The translations under genes and the position numbers were made by a program. A stretch of DNA of 64,000 bases from an uncultured Lachnospiraceae bacterium. GTDB taxonomy: Bacteria > Bacillota > Clostridia > Lachnospirales > Lachnospiraceae. The notes below the pieces were generated by a model. The model was not told the DNA's origin, made no database searches, and saw nothing but the letters and a program-made list of their open reading frames with translations. Of the stretch, positions 42,710 through 51,287 are shown piece after piece; the stretch's first letter is position 1, and each line of letters opens with the position of its first letter. The stretch is from assembly GCA_947174705.1 (NCBI GenBank), contig CAMWKB010000003.1, forward strand, positions 1 through 64,000. The letters run 5' to 3'.

Positions 42710-43447
42710 TTATCCTTTTGCCTTAATTACTGTCAACGGATCTATCGGATTTCCTTCAAAGGTAATCTCGTAGTCCAGCTGTGTATCATCTATAGTAATA
42801 GTAAACAAGGTATCTCCAGCCTCAACCTGCGCGCCTTCTGTCGCCATGACTTCCGCTTCCTGATGGCACATATAACGCGTCTTATAACCCTTTTTATGTT
42901 CGACTTCGATTATAACCGGACATGTATCATCAGACGTAACCGAAGTTACCGTACCGTCCCCGGTTGCCACTATATTTCCCTCAACATGCGTATTGATTGA
43001 AAGATACGGCTGCTCTTCAGAATAAGAAGCAAGTACCGAACTTATTCCTGAAGAAGGATAGCGAATCGGAACATAGTCCTCCGGATCAGGTTCCGGCTCT
43101 GCCTCAGCTTCCGCCTCTTTATTCTCAATCTCTTCTTTTAATTCTGCATTTTCCGCTTTCAGTGCCTGCATTTCATCATTTAAGCTATTCTTTTCTGCCT
43201 CTAACTGTACAACCAGTTGTTCCTTAGTCTCCAGCTGCTCTTTTAAATCCTGTTGTCCGCCGCCCGACGGATATAAGCGATATACCATATATCCCATAAT
43301 TGCCGCTGCCGCACATATAACAACGATAAGGCAGATAAGCGCACGAAAAGCGAACTGCGAAATATGAAATTGTCTGCCTGCCTTACCCGTATTGGATATG
43401 AAGAGTAAAGAAAAGGATTCCTTATGCTTATGTCCTTTACGTTTCAT
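42710..43447 (-). CDS. Membrane coiled-coil M23-like protein, metal ligands missing
   Basis: 245 residues from the ATG at 43447 (GGTGG upstream). A basic N-terminus precedes one helix ('ALICLIVVICAAAAIMGYMVY'), a coiled coil (about 70-125) and a LytM/M23-like fold ('VEGNIVATGDGTVTSVTSDD', 'IIEVEHKKGYKTRYMCHQEA', 'VEAGDTLFTI'). The usual HxxxD and HxH zinc ligands are not present; the last one reads 'LDYEITFEG'. It is therefore likely a non-catalytic scaffold or enzyme activator. Directly upstream of bactofilin, which known M23 partners bind. Confidence 0.85.
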   Translation of the reverse strand: MKRKGHKHKESFSLLFISNTGKAGRQFHISQFAFRALICLIVVICAAAAIMGYMVYRLYPSGGGQQDLKEQLETKEQLVVQLEAEKNSLNDEMQALKAENAELKEEIENKEAEAEAEPEPDPEDYVPIRYPSSGISSVLASYSEEQPYLSINTHVEGNIVATGDGTVTSVTSDDTCPVIIEVEHKKGYKTRYMCHQEAEVMATEGAQVEAGDTLFTITIDDTQLDYEITFEGNPIDPLTVIKAKG

Positions 43448-43479
43448 ATAACCACCCATACCTTTCCGTAACATGCAAC

Positions 43480-43508
43480 ATTTGAGCTGGTGGGCACAAA
43501 ATTGTCAA
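43480..43508 (-). promoter_or_regulatory. Candidate sigma-A promoter of M23-bactofilin operon
   Basis: TTGACA (43508-43503), a 17-bp spacer and TCAAAT (43485-43480) on the minus strand, about 33 nt before the M23-like start. A TATTAT slightly upstream is an alternative -10. Confidence 0.55.
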
Positions 43509-43587
43509 TTACTAATCTATAATACCATATATTTTAGAAAAATAAAATATATGAAATGTCGCATGTTTAAAAAAATGCAAAAAAGTT

Positions 43588-43624
43588 CCGGACAGGATTT
43601 TTAATATAACGAATTCCCGTCCGG
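43588..43624 (-). terminator. Rho-independent terminator of the SipL-like gene
   Basis: CCGGACGGGA and TCCTGTCCGG (43615-43624 with 43588-43597) form a 10-position stem, with TTTTTT on the minus-strand 3' side. T-runs occur on both sides, so it may work in both directions. Confidence 0.85.
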
Positions 43625-43663
43625 TTTTTATCTGTATAAAGTTTGAAGTTTATGAAAAATTTG

Positions 43664-45220
43664 TTAGGAAATTCCTTTTACCACAAGGATTTTATCTCCT
43701 GCCTTAATTTCTTCTGAGACAAGCTCGTTAGTTTCTTTCAGCTGCGATATCGGCACATAATATTTCTTGCCTATATCCCAGAGCGTATCTCCGGTTCCGG
43801 CAATATAAATAACAATACCCGGGAGATCGCTGACCTTATTCATATCTAACTCAGATACATTAATTTCCGTAATGAGACTGGTCTTTTTAGTCGTAAAGAC
43901 AAGCACGTCAAAATTAAGCACTGCCTTGATATCCAATTCATCGCTGTCAATCATTGTTACCGAAAGCTGTTCCGTATTCCAATGAATATGATAAGCACAG
44001 GAAGAATCTATACCGGGTACATCAATAAAATATTGGAAAGGCATGGAGCTCTTGGTTGCGTACAATGTATTCTGTCCATTGGTGCAAAGATAGATTGTTG
44101 TAATATTAAGCTCTCCCGTAACGGAAATTCCGTTCTCAACAATCGTCTGCTCCGCAATCTGAATCCCGGCCTCGCTATGTACAAGCTGATACATGTGCAT
44201 TTCGGTATTCTGAATCTTGGCATGGTCTGCCACCCTGCATTTTCCACTGTTATGAAGAAGCAGGCTCTTTAATGACACATCTGTCGTTATTGCTTCAATT
44301 TCTTTTGCCACACCGTAAATATCGGAAAGCACTTCTAGGCTTTCCTCTTCATAGAGACGGATTTCCAAATCCAGTACGTTCTCTACGCAAAATACCCTTT
44401 CTTCCCCGTCAAAGTCCGGTTTAACTTCCACGTTGCACTGGGAAGTTGTATAGCGGATATCGGGTATCATATTTTCACGGCAGCCATGACATTCTATCAT
44501 TCCGCTGAACGGTACGGTATTTTCATACCAGATTGCTTTGTCATTATCGCCTTCGCCCTCATAGATGAAAAAGGCTTTCATCTCTCCCTGCAGACCAATC
44601 TTTTCATCCAATGCCTTGAATTCTATATTATTCAGTGTAATGCTTTGCCAGATTATATTAAAAGCATTGGGCAGATTACCGGGAAGCTCCATTTCTTCTT
44701 TGATACGGAAAATATCCTTTTTGTTCACCGTCATTTGCAAAAGCGGATATACCTGTTTACGATATTCTACCGGTTCTTCATGATAGATATCGACTGCCGC
44801 TTCCTGTTCCATTTTTTCTTCCTGTTCGATTTCAAAAGAAATCATCGCCTGCACGCTGAGTTTTCTGGAGTTAATAAGTCCAACGCTCAAATCTTCGATC
44901 ATCCACGAGGTCAGCACCGTATCTCCGTTATGTATTCCCTCCATATTAACTTTTTCCTCAAACGGAAGCTCCGCTTCCATGCTGGCGCACATTCCTTCTT
45001 CTTCTGTCAGATACAACATCTGCACCTGGAGCTTTCCCCTCAAACTGACACGATCGTCATTTATACGGATTTCATCCATGACAACCTCTCCCTTTACAGC
45101 GATCAGGTTGTTTACATCCGGTCTATTATCCGATATATTTACATCCTCTTCCAATACCATCTGGGTTCCTGCCTTGCTTGCGATGCGGTCCATATGTATC
45201 TTTTTCTTCACTAATTCCAC
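43664..45220 (-). CDS. sipL: SPOCS (DUF3794) and LysM protein, SipL-like spore envelope protein
   Basis: 518 residues from a GTG with GGAGG upstream. Three similar SPOCS/DUF3794 segments are visible ('DVNISDNRPDVNNLIAVKGE', then 'PNAFNIIWQSITLNNIEFKA' and 'IVENGISVTGELNITTIYLC' regions), followed by a C-terminal LysM ('YIAGTGDTLWDIGKKYYVPI'). This matches SipL of Clostridioides difficile, which binds SpoIVA and localises the spore coat in the mother cell. A sigma-E-like promoter sits just upstream, which agrees with that role. The symbol is given by similarity. Confidence 0.8.
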   Translation of the reverse strand: MELVKKKIHMDRIASKAGTQMVLEEDVNISDNRPDVNNLIAVKGEVVMDEIRINDDRVSLRGKLQVQMLYLTEEEGMCASMEAELPFEEKVNMEGIHNGDTVLTSWMIEDLSVGLINSRKLSVQAMISFEIEQEEKMEQEAAVDIYHEEPVEYRKQVYPLLQMTVNKKDIFRIKEEMELPGNLPNAFNIIWQSITLNNIEFKALDEKIGLQGEMKAFFIYEGEGDNDKAIWYENTVPFSGMIECHGCRENMIPDIRYTTSQCNVEVKPDFDGEERVFCVENVLDLEIRLYEEESLEVLSDIYGVAKEIEAITTDVSLKSLLLHNSGKCRVADHAKIQNTEMHMYQLVHSEAGIQIAEQTIVENGISVTGELNITTIYLCTNGQNTLYATKSSMPFQYFIDVPGIDSSCAYHIHWNTEQLSVTMIDSDELDIKAVLNFDVLVFTTKKTSLITEINVSELDMNKVSDLPGIVIYIAGTGDTLWDIGKKYYVPISQLKETNELVSEEIKAGDKILVVKGIS

Positions 45221-45249
45221 AAAAATACCTCCATGCGTATTCTTATTGT

Positions 45250-45276
45250 ATTGTATGCCGCATGAAGGTAATCTAT
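45250..45276 (-). promoter_or_regulatory. Sigma-E-like sporulation promoter of the SipL-like gene
   Basis: On the minus strand ATA (45276-45274), a 16-bp spacer and CATACAAT (45257-45250) match the mother-cell sigma-E consensus ATA-N16-CATACANT at every fixed position. It lies 30 nt before the GTG start. Confidence 0.7.
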
Positions 45277-45302
45277 GACTTTTATTCTGTCAGAGCGCCG
45301 GT

Positions 45303-46205
45303 TTATTCTACCGCGCCGATTAGTTCGTTTATGTCCGTGACGGAATTATTCCGCATATATTCTTCAATTCCCTCTACCACTTCCACAGTTGTATAAGGAT
45401 TGACAAAATTCATGGCGCCGACGGCTACTGCCGAAGCTCCCGCCAGTATAAATTCGATAGCATCCTCGGCTGACGCAATTCCGCCCATTCCGATAACCGG
45501 AATCTTTACGGCATGGGACGCCTGATACACCATCCTTACAGCCACAGGCTTGATTGCAGGACCCGAAAGACCGCCTGTTTTATTGGCAAGCACAAATTTT
45601 TTCCTATAAATATCAATCTTCATTCCGGTAATCGTATTGATCATTGAAAGCGCATCCGAGCCTGCCGCTTCCGCAGCTTTGGCCATCTCCGCAATATCCG
45701 TAACATTCGGACTGAGTTTCATTATGATTGGCTGCTTTGCCTTTTTCTTTATCTTAGATGTTATGTCGTATAAGCTGTCGGCCTTTTGTCCAAATGCTAT
45801 TGCCCCTTCTTTTACGTTCGGGCATGAAACGTTAATTTCAAGCATATCTACGGGCTCATCGGCAAGCATTTCTACAACTTCAAGATAATCGTCCACAGTT
45901 TTGCCGCATACGTTTACAATAATTTTGGTATCGTATTGTTTTAAAAAAGGAATATCCCTTTTTATAAAAACATCAATACCCGGATTCTGCAAGCCTATAG
46001 CGTTTAACATACCGCCGTACACTTCCGCCACGCGAGGCGTAGGATTCCCCGGCCAGGGCACATTGGCAACGCCTTTGGTAACCACTGCTCCAAGCTTGTT
46101 CAAATCCACAAACTCACCATACTCCATTCCTGAACCAAATGTCCCGGAAGCCGTCATAACCGGATTTTTAAAAGTAACTCCTGCAATCTCAACCTTTGTA
46201 TTCAT
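45303..46205 (-). CDS. pyrD: Dihydroorotate dehydrogenase B, catalytic subunit
   Basis: 300 residues from the ATG at 46205. It oxidises dihydroorotate to orotate in pyrimidine synthesis, using FMN. The class 1B catalytic Cys is in 'LEINVSCPNVKEGAIAF'; FMN-site stretches include 'MKLSPNVTDIAEMAKAAE', 'KTGGLSGPAIKPVAVRMVY' and 'IGMGGIASAEDAIEFILAGA'. The start overlaps the pyrK stop (TGATG), so the two subunits of the complex are translated together. Confidence 0.96.
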   Translation of the reverse strand: MNTKVEIAGVTFKNPVMTASGTFGSGMEYGEFVDLNKLGAVVTKGVANVPWPGNPTPRVAEVYGGMLNAIGLQNPGIDVFIKRDIPFLKQYDTKIIVNVCGKTVDDYLEVVEMLADEPVDMLEINVSCPNVKEGAIAFGQKADSLYDITSKIKKKAKQPIIMKLSPNVTDIAEMAKAAEAAGSDALSMINTITGMKIDIYRKKFVLANKTGGLSGPAIKPVAVRMVYQASHAVKIPVIGMGGIASAEDAIEFILAGASAVAVGAMNFVNPYTTVEVVEGIEEYMRNNSVTDINELIGAVE

Positions 46206-46993
46206 CAAATTTCCACCTCGTTTGCTTCAAATACCGGACCATCCGTACATATACGCGCATTGTTCACATGCGAATGGTGGTCCACCTCCTTAGTCTTACA
46301 TACACAGCCAAGGCAGGCTCCCACACCGCAGGCCATTCTCTCCTCTAAGGATATATATGCTTCAATCTTATTCTCTGCCGCATATTGCTTAATCGCACGA
46401 AGCATAGGCATAGGTCCGCACGCCATGATCACATCAGCCTGCAGGTCATTCTCTCTTATGGCATCCATTACATTGCCCCTGCTGCCTACGCTGCCATCCT
46501 CTGTCGCAATATAGAGCTTACCATTCTCAGATAACTCCTCTTTTAAAAAAAGGTCCGCGTTCCTGTATCCGGCAATGATCATTTTGTCTGCATCAAGCTC
46601 TTTCGCTAATTGCAGCATCGGCGGAATTCCTATGCCGCCGCCCATAATGAATACCCTTTTCCCTTCAGCCTTCTCAAGCGGAAAACCATTTCCAAGCACG
46701 CCGAGAACCGCTGCCTTATCTCCCGAATGATATGTGGAAAATTCTCTGGTTCCCTGCCCTGCGACACGGTATACAAGACGAAGCCATCCTTTATTTTTAT
46801 CCACCTCACATATGCTGATAGGTCTTGGAAGCAGCGTCGCGGCATTACTTGGATAAAGCGCTACGAACTGCCCCGGCTTTGCATCCTGTGATAAGTCTGT
46901 TTCCAGCCACAAATCATAAATATTTTCTGAAATTTCAGCTTGTGACACGACTGTCGTTATTACTTTTTTCTTCTGTGCCATATTAGTAACCAT
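46205..46993 (-). CDS. pyrK: Dihydroorotate dehydrogenase B, electron transfer subunit
   Basis: 262 residues. It carries FAD and a [2Fe-2S] cluster and passes electrons from PyrD to NAD+. Seen: FAD-site 'LLPRPISICEV', NAD-site 'VFIMGGGIGIPPMLQLAKEL', 'IMACGPMPMLRAI' and the cluster ligands in 'MACGVGACLGCVCKT' plus the Cys of 'ARICTDGPVF'. GAAAGGG precedes the ATG. It lies 88 bp after pyrC, separated by a large hairpin. Confidence 0.96.
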   Translation of the reverse strand: MVTNMAQKKKVITTVVSQAEISENIYDLWLETDLSQDAKPGQFVALYPSNAATLLPRPISICEVDKNKGWLRLVYRVAGQGTREFSTYHSGDKAAVLGVLGNGFPLEKAEGKRVFIMGGGIGIPPMLQLAKELDADKMIIAGYRNADLFLKEELSENGKLYIATEDGSVGSRGNVMDAIRENDLQADVIMACGPMPMLRAIKQYAAENKIEAYISLEERMACGVGACLGCVCKTKEVDHHSHVNNARICTDGPVFEANEVEI

Positions 46994-47006
46994 ACCCTTT
47001 CTCCCA

Positions 47007-47059
47007 ACCTGCGATGTTTGGGCAGCGCCGAAAGCGCTTTAGCACCAATACTCGCAGGT
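47007..47059 (-). promoter_or_regulatory. Hairpin in the pyrC-pyrK interval next to the pyrK ribosome binding site
   Basis: Outer arms ACCTGCGA/TCGCAGGT (47007-47014 with 47052-47059) enclose an inner AGCGC/GCGCT stem. There is no T-run, so it is not a simple terminator. It ends 5-8 nt before the pyrK ribosome binding site and could affect pyrK translation or mRNA processing. Confidence 0.6.
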
Positions 47060-47081
47060 GAAAAATTTATTTTTCCCCATA

Positions 47082-48404
47082 TTATTTTTCCGGATTTTCA
47101 AATACAATTTTCCCGCCACATATAGTATATTCAATAACCCCCGGCATACGCTGTCCAATAAACGGCGAATTACCTGACTTAGACACAAAGTTACCTGCTA
47201 TCCACTCCGCGTCCTTATCAAAAATAATTATATCCGCAGGCGCCCCCTCCGCTATATAGCCTGCATCCAGATGATATAATCCCGCAGGCGCAAGGCTCAT
47301 TTTCTCCATAAGCTGCATCATAGTCAGGTGTCCGGGTATTACCAACTCCCTTATTCCAAGCGACAACGCCGTTTCCAAGCCTATGATTCCGCTTGGCGCT
47401 TCAGTAATAGGTTTAGCTTTCTCTTCGCTGCTATGAGGTGCATGGTCGGTAGCGATCATATCAATCGTTCCGTCTTTCAATCCCTCTATGATTGCCATTC
47501 TGTCTTCCTCTTCACGCAGCGGCGGATTCATTTTCGCAAGCGTACCGTGTTTGATTGCCGCCTCCTCTGTTAAAGTAAAGTGATGAGGCGTAGCTTCCGC
47601 AAAAATATGACAGCTATGTCGTTTTGCCCGTCTGACAAGCTCTACCGCTTCTTTCGTGCTTATATGTTGAATCGATAAATCTGCCTCTTCTTCAACCGCA
47701 ATCTTAATATCCCGCTCTACCATACTGATTTCGGCTTCCCGCGGTGAACCGCCAATTCCAAAGTGAGCTGCGGCTTTTCCCGCATTAATGCCGTTATTGG
47801 TGATATATTCAGGGTTTTCTTCATGCAGGCTCACCGGCTTGTTAAGTTCTGCCGCCTTTCTCAACGCCATGCGTAACAACTCTTCGTCCAGAATGGGTAT
47901 GCCGTCATCCGTAAATCCGGCCGCGCCCATCCGGCTTAAAGTTTCCATATCGCTTAGTTCTTTACCTTTCATACCTACGGTAACATTAGCGCAGCTATAT
48001 ACATTAATGTCGGTTTTCTGCCCCTTCTCAAGCACATATTTAAGGGTCTCGACGTTATCGACTGCCGGCTTGGTATTGGCCATTAACACCACACTGGTAA
48101 AACCTCCCCTGGCCGCCGCTGCCGCCCCGCTCTCAATATCCTCTTTATAAGTAAATCCCGGATCCCTAAAATGTACATGTACATCCACCAGCCCCGGCGC
48201 GACAATTTTGCCCGCGGCATTAATTTGACCAATTTGGTCAACTTCTTTCTCATCAACCTTCAACCCGCTTTGTTCAATAATCTCAGCCAATGAACACTCA
48301 GCCGGTGCAATACAGGCAATCCGTCCCTCATTGATCAATATATTTCTGACCCCTTCCAGACCTGATTTAGGGTCAATTAAATATCCATTCGTAATATATA
48401 ACAT
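47082..48404 (-). CDS. pyrC: Dihydroorotase
   Basis: 440 residues, class I length. It closes carbamoyl-aspartate to dihydroorotate. Metal ligands are in 'VDVHVHFRDPGFTYKEDIESG', 'VSLHEENPEY', 'LSIQHISTKEAVELV', and the catalytic Asp in 'MIATDHAPHSSEEK'. GAGG lies about 8 nt before the ATG. It is the first of pyrC-pyrK-pyrD. Other pyr genes are not in the window, and I could not identify a PyrR attenuator upstream. Confidence 0.97.
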   Translation of the reverse strand: MLYITNGYLIDPKSGLEGVRNILINEGRIACIAPAECSLAEIIEQSGLKVDEKEVDQIGQINAAGKIVAPGLVDVHVHFRDPGFTYKEDIESGAAAAARGGFTSVVLMANTKPAVDNVETLKYVLEKGQKTDINVYSCANVTVGMKGKELSDMETLSRMGAAGFTDDGIPILDEELLRMALRKAAELNKPVSLHEENPEYITNNGINAGKAAAHFGIGGSPREAEISMVERDIKIAVEEEADLSIQHISTKEAVELVRRAKRHSCHIFAEATPHHFTLTEEAAIKHGTLAKMNPPLREEEDRMAIIEGLKDGTIDMIATDHAPHSSEEKAKPITEAPSGIIGLETALSLGIRELVIPGHLTMMQLMEKMSLAPAGLYHLDAGYIAEGAPADIIIFDKDAEWIAGNFVSKSGNSPFIGQRMPGVIEYTICGGKIVFENPEK

Positions 48405-48496
48405 ATTTTTCCTCTATCCCAAACACCTGCTTCGGATGACTATTTTATCGCTCACAGCATCCCTTCGTCTGTAACAATCTAATTGTACCACATTTT

Positions 48497-48916
48497 TCAG
48501 CTAAACACTACCGGCTTATCAATATATTCCATCTTTACCACAACATACGGATAGCTTGGTGAAGCCTTTCCCTTATCCTCCACGCCGGGCCCTATCAGAT
48601 TAGTATCAATATAAACAGCATTGCTTGTTTCATACAATTCATTTACCGCAATACTATAACCGCCTGTTTCCTGTTCTCCATATCCGACGCAGATATAGAC
48701 AAATCCCTGGTCCTGAAATGTCATCTTAAAATTGTTAGCCTTCTTCTGTTCGATCATATCAAGCAGTTCTTCCGGAAGCTTATCTTCCGCAATGACAGAA
48801 AAATCCAAATCCCTGATTTTCTCCATCGGGTCTTGTTTCGCACCGCAGGCAATAACGCCCATGCACATTAACATAACTAACACTGCGCTGCACATTCTTT
48901 TTCCTAATTCATACAT
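48497..48916 (-). CDS. PrcB-like small lipoprotein
   Basis: 139 residues. Lipoprotein signal ending 'VMLMCMGVIACGA'. The body has the PrcB C-terminal domain pattern ('GFVYICVGYGEQETGGYSIAV', 'LYETSNAVYIDTNLIGPG', 'PSYPYVVVKMEYID'), a small beta domain named after a protease-complex subunit of Treponema denticola. It lies 92 bp before pyrC and is transcribed away from plsC. Function here is not known; an envelope-protein interaction is likely. Confidence 0.75.
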   Translation of the reverse strand: MYELGKRMCSAVLVMLMCMGVIACGAKQDPMEKIRDLDFSVIAEDKLPEELLDMIEQKKANNFKMTFQDQGFVYICVGYGEQETGGYSIAVNELYETSNAVYIDTNLIGPGVEDKGKASPSYPYVVVKMEYIDKPVVFS

Positions 48917-49003
48917 AGTAATAATCTTTCCTTTCGCAATTGTCTATCACAATAAAACCTTGTTATTACTAATTCTATTAGGAAACAGAAAAGTCTATTC
49001 CTA

Positions 49004-49032
49004 TTGATTAAAAAAGAGAAGTCCTATATAAT
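49004..49032 (+). promoter_or_regulatory. Sigma-A promoter of plsC
   Basis: TTGATT (49004-49009), a 17-bp spacer and TATAAT (49027-49032), about 45 nt before the plsC start. Confidence 0.8.
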
Positions 49033-49076
49033 AAGCTGAAGAAGCAAACATCGCGTAAAACCGGGAGGCAATGATT

Positions 49077-49811
49077 ATGATTCGATTTATTATAGTTGCT
49101 CTGTTCGTAGTACTGTTCCTTGTATGCAGTATTCCTGTTCTTATAATTGAATATATCATCGGAAAATTTAATATGGATTTGAAAAACCGCAGCTCGCTCG
49201 CCATTGTCAATGCGGCTTTCCGGGTCTGTTTGTTTATTTCGGGGACTAAAGTAACCGTAATCGGTGAAGAAAACGTTCCAACGGATAAACCTGTGCTGTA
49301 TATCGGTAATCACAGAAGTTATTTTGATATATTGATTACTTATGTCAGGGTTCCACGCCCCACCGGATATGTTGCCAAAAAAGAAATGCTGCGCTATCCG
49401 CTCCTTCGTGACTGGATGAAATATCTGCATTGTCTTTTTTTGGACCGCGACGATATAAAGCAGGGGTTGAATACCATAAAAGAAGGTATTGAAAAAATTA
49501 ACTCTGGAATTTCCATCTGCATTTTTCCGGAAGGCACACGAAATAAAGTAAATGATACTTTCCTCCCCTTCCACGAAGGCAGCTTTAAAATTGCAGAAAG
49601 AAGCGGCTGCGCCATTATTCCTATGAGCATCAATAATACCTCGGCAATTTTTGAAGACCATCTTCCCAAGATTAAAAAAGCGCATGTTGTTATTGAGTAT
49701 GGCAAGCCTGTTTATATGAGCGAAATGACACGGGAAGAGAAGAAAAAAATCGGTGCTTCGATGCGCGAAATCATTATGGAAACATATTTTAGGAATAAAG
49801 AACTGGTTTAA
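49077..49811 (+). CDS. plsC: 1-acyl-sn-glycerol-3-phosphate acyltransferase
   Basis: 244 residues from the ATG at 49077, which has GGGAGG 8 nt upstream; the ATG at 49071 is too close to that site. It acylates lysophosphatidic acid to phosphatidic acid at the membrane. The catalytic HxxxxD is in 'YIGNHRSYFDILIT' and the substrate motif in 'CIFPEGTRNKVNDTF'. One N-terminal helix. It is transcribed alone on the plus strand and converges with the AlgJ-like gene. Confidence 0.95.
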   Translation: MIRFIIVALFVVLFLVCSIPVLIIEYIIGKFNMDLKNRSSLAIVNAAFRVCLFISGTKVTVIGEENVPTDKPVLYIGNHRSYFDILITYVRVPRPTGYVAKKEMLRYPLLRDWMKYLHCLFLDRDDIKQGLNTIKEGIEKINSGISICIFPEGTRNKVNDTFLPFHEGSFKIAERSGCAIIPMSINNTSAIFEDHLPKIKKAHVVIEYGKPVYMSEMTREEKKKIGASMREIIMETYFRNKELV

Positions 49812-49822
49812 ATGCCAGTTCT
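49799..49822 (+). terminator. Terminator of plsC, possibly shared with the convergent gene
   Basis: AGAACTGG (49799-49806) pairs with CCAGTTCT (49815-49822) and is followed by ATTTTT on the plus strand. It overlaps the stop codons of both convergent genes. Confidence 0.75.
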
Positions 49823-51287
49823 ATTTTTGTCGTAACGCGCCATTTTCTTCCTCGTCGGTACTAAAGCAAACTGAATCAATTATCTTCCTTGTATCGTTAT
49901 TGTATACAACAAAGTTAAGTCCACCTCCATCTTGGGACTGCTCTTCATCGTCTATTATTATGGAGCCAGCCCCCGTTATATCATATGTAAGCAAATTATT
50001 CCTAATAGAACCACTATGACTGATTGGTTCATAAGCAATCTGTTCTTCGATTTTCCCATCCGAAATAACTGCATAATAGCAGTAATGTTTTTCTCCTTTT
50101 AAATCCATCAGCCCCAGCTCTTTTATTTTCTGTGCCGTTGAATCCTTTAGGTATGATGCATATAATCCCTTGGCTGAAATGAAAATGCTATATCTGTCAT
50201 CATGCAACTGAGTTAAGTATTCATCAATATTTTCTATATGTGCTAATTCACAGTCTTTTTTTGCCTGTTCATAGTAATCCTTTGTATTCTCCCACTGTTC
50301 ATCGACACGCCCTTCAACATCATATTGTTCCTTTAACACTTCTCCTATATAATTTGTTACCTTTTGGGCGCCCCATAGGTTTGAATGATGTCTATCTGCA
50401 TGATCTACCTTAAATTGAAAATCAATTTTTTCATGCAGTTCTTTTTCATTAAAATCAAGAAACAGCAGATTATGCCTATCAGCATATTTGTGTATTACAT
50501 TATACCTTTCTATATTTTCCTCAGCATTAGGAACTGCCGCCAAAATAAGCTCAGCGCCCTCTTGTTTACATAACTCAGCTATTTTATTCAGATATTCTTC
50601 CATCAGAGGAATAATATCCGCCTCATCATCCGCATCTCCCTCTTCAAAAGGGGCATGATTATATCCACAATGTTCTGCTATTGGAGCATATCCTTTAAGC
50701 TCATAATGCCTGCTCATATCCGAAAATGAAAAGTCCTTTTCCGCCAGAGCGGTCCATCTGGTATGATAACGGATATTGTGGAAATAATAACTAAGCTCTG
50801 ACTGCTTATTATCCAGTTCACAAATTGTTTTTATCGCTTCTCTTTTAACTGATGACCACCTCATATAGTTCAGCGCGCCTCTTGTTGCACTTTCCGAGAT
50901 ATTTAACGGATCCTGTGCATCATACAAAAACAGGTAAAAGCAATCCAATACCACCGCTTTAGGATGCTGATATGCAAACGCTTCTCTTAACCAAAAATAT
51001 GACGAAACCATATTTTGCTGCGTACATCCTAAGTTATAACTCGTAATTCCATAATTATTATATAATTCCTGCGGTATAAAAGCCGATACCGCGCAACTGC
51101 TTCCAAGAAAAAGAACGTCAATTGTATTTTCTTCCATTTCATAAAAACCAACATATGTTGCTGTCGTCGGCCATCTTCCATCAGAAAAAGATTTGGGAAG
51201 TATTATCCTGTATAATGCTGCCACACAAATGCAAAGAATACATACAAAAACCACGCATTTTCCGGCAAATTTCAAATGTTTTCCCAT
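49821..51287 (-). CDS. AlgJ/DltD-like SGNH protein paired with MBOAT
   Basis: 488 residues. One N-terminal anchor ('VVFVCILCICVAALYRIIL') leads to an extracytoplasmic domain with an SGNH-type serine motif 'DVLFLGSSCAVSAFIPQEL' and a possible catalytic Asp/His region 'VDHADRHHSNLWGAQKV'. This is the partner usually encoded next to AlgI-like MBOAT proteins; the MBOAT passes an acyl group outward and the SGNH protein transfers it to a surface polymer. The start codon follows the MBOAT stop directly, with the MBOAT final codons acting as GGAGG. The extra C-terminal 130 residues are unassigned. Confidence 0.85.
   Translation of the reverse strand: MGKHLKFAGKCVVFVCILCICVAALYRIILPKSFSDGRWPTTATYVGFYEMEENTIDVLFLGSSCAVSAFIPQELYNNYGITSYNLGCTQQNMVSSYFWLREAFAYQHPKAVVLDCFYLFLYDAQDPLNISESATRGALNYMRWSSVKREAIKTICELDNKQSELSYYFHNIRYHTRWTALAEKDFSFSDMSRHYELKGYAPIAEHCGYNHAPFEEGDADDEADIIPLMEEYLNKIAELCKQEGAELILAAVPNAEENIERYNVIHKYADRHNLLFLDFNEKELHEKIDFQFKVDHADRHHSNLWGAQKVTNYIGEVLKEQYDVEGRVDEQWENTKDYYEQAKKDCELAHIENIDEYLTQLHDDRYSIFISAKGLYASYLKDSTAQKIKELGLMDLKGEKHYCYYAVISDGKIEEQIAYEPISHSGSIRNNLLTYDITGAGSIIIDDEEQSQDGGGLNFVVYNNDTRKIIDSVCFSTDEEENGALRQK

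Noticed and set aside
42104-43000. 298-residue plus-strand ORF
   Set aside because: It lies antisense to bactofilin and the M23-like gene, has no domain pattern, is rich in Tyr/Cys/Arg as expected for a shadow frame, and has no ribosome binding site.
44486-45214. 242-residue plus-strand ORF
   Set aside because: Antisense shadow of the SipL-like gene; the His/Phe/Leu-rich composition and lack of a start signal argue against coding.
48405-48496. PyrR attenuator before pyrC
   Set aside because: The 92-bp gap has no clear anti-anti-terminator or terminator pair and no recognisable PyrR-binding loop.
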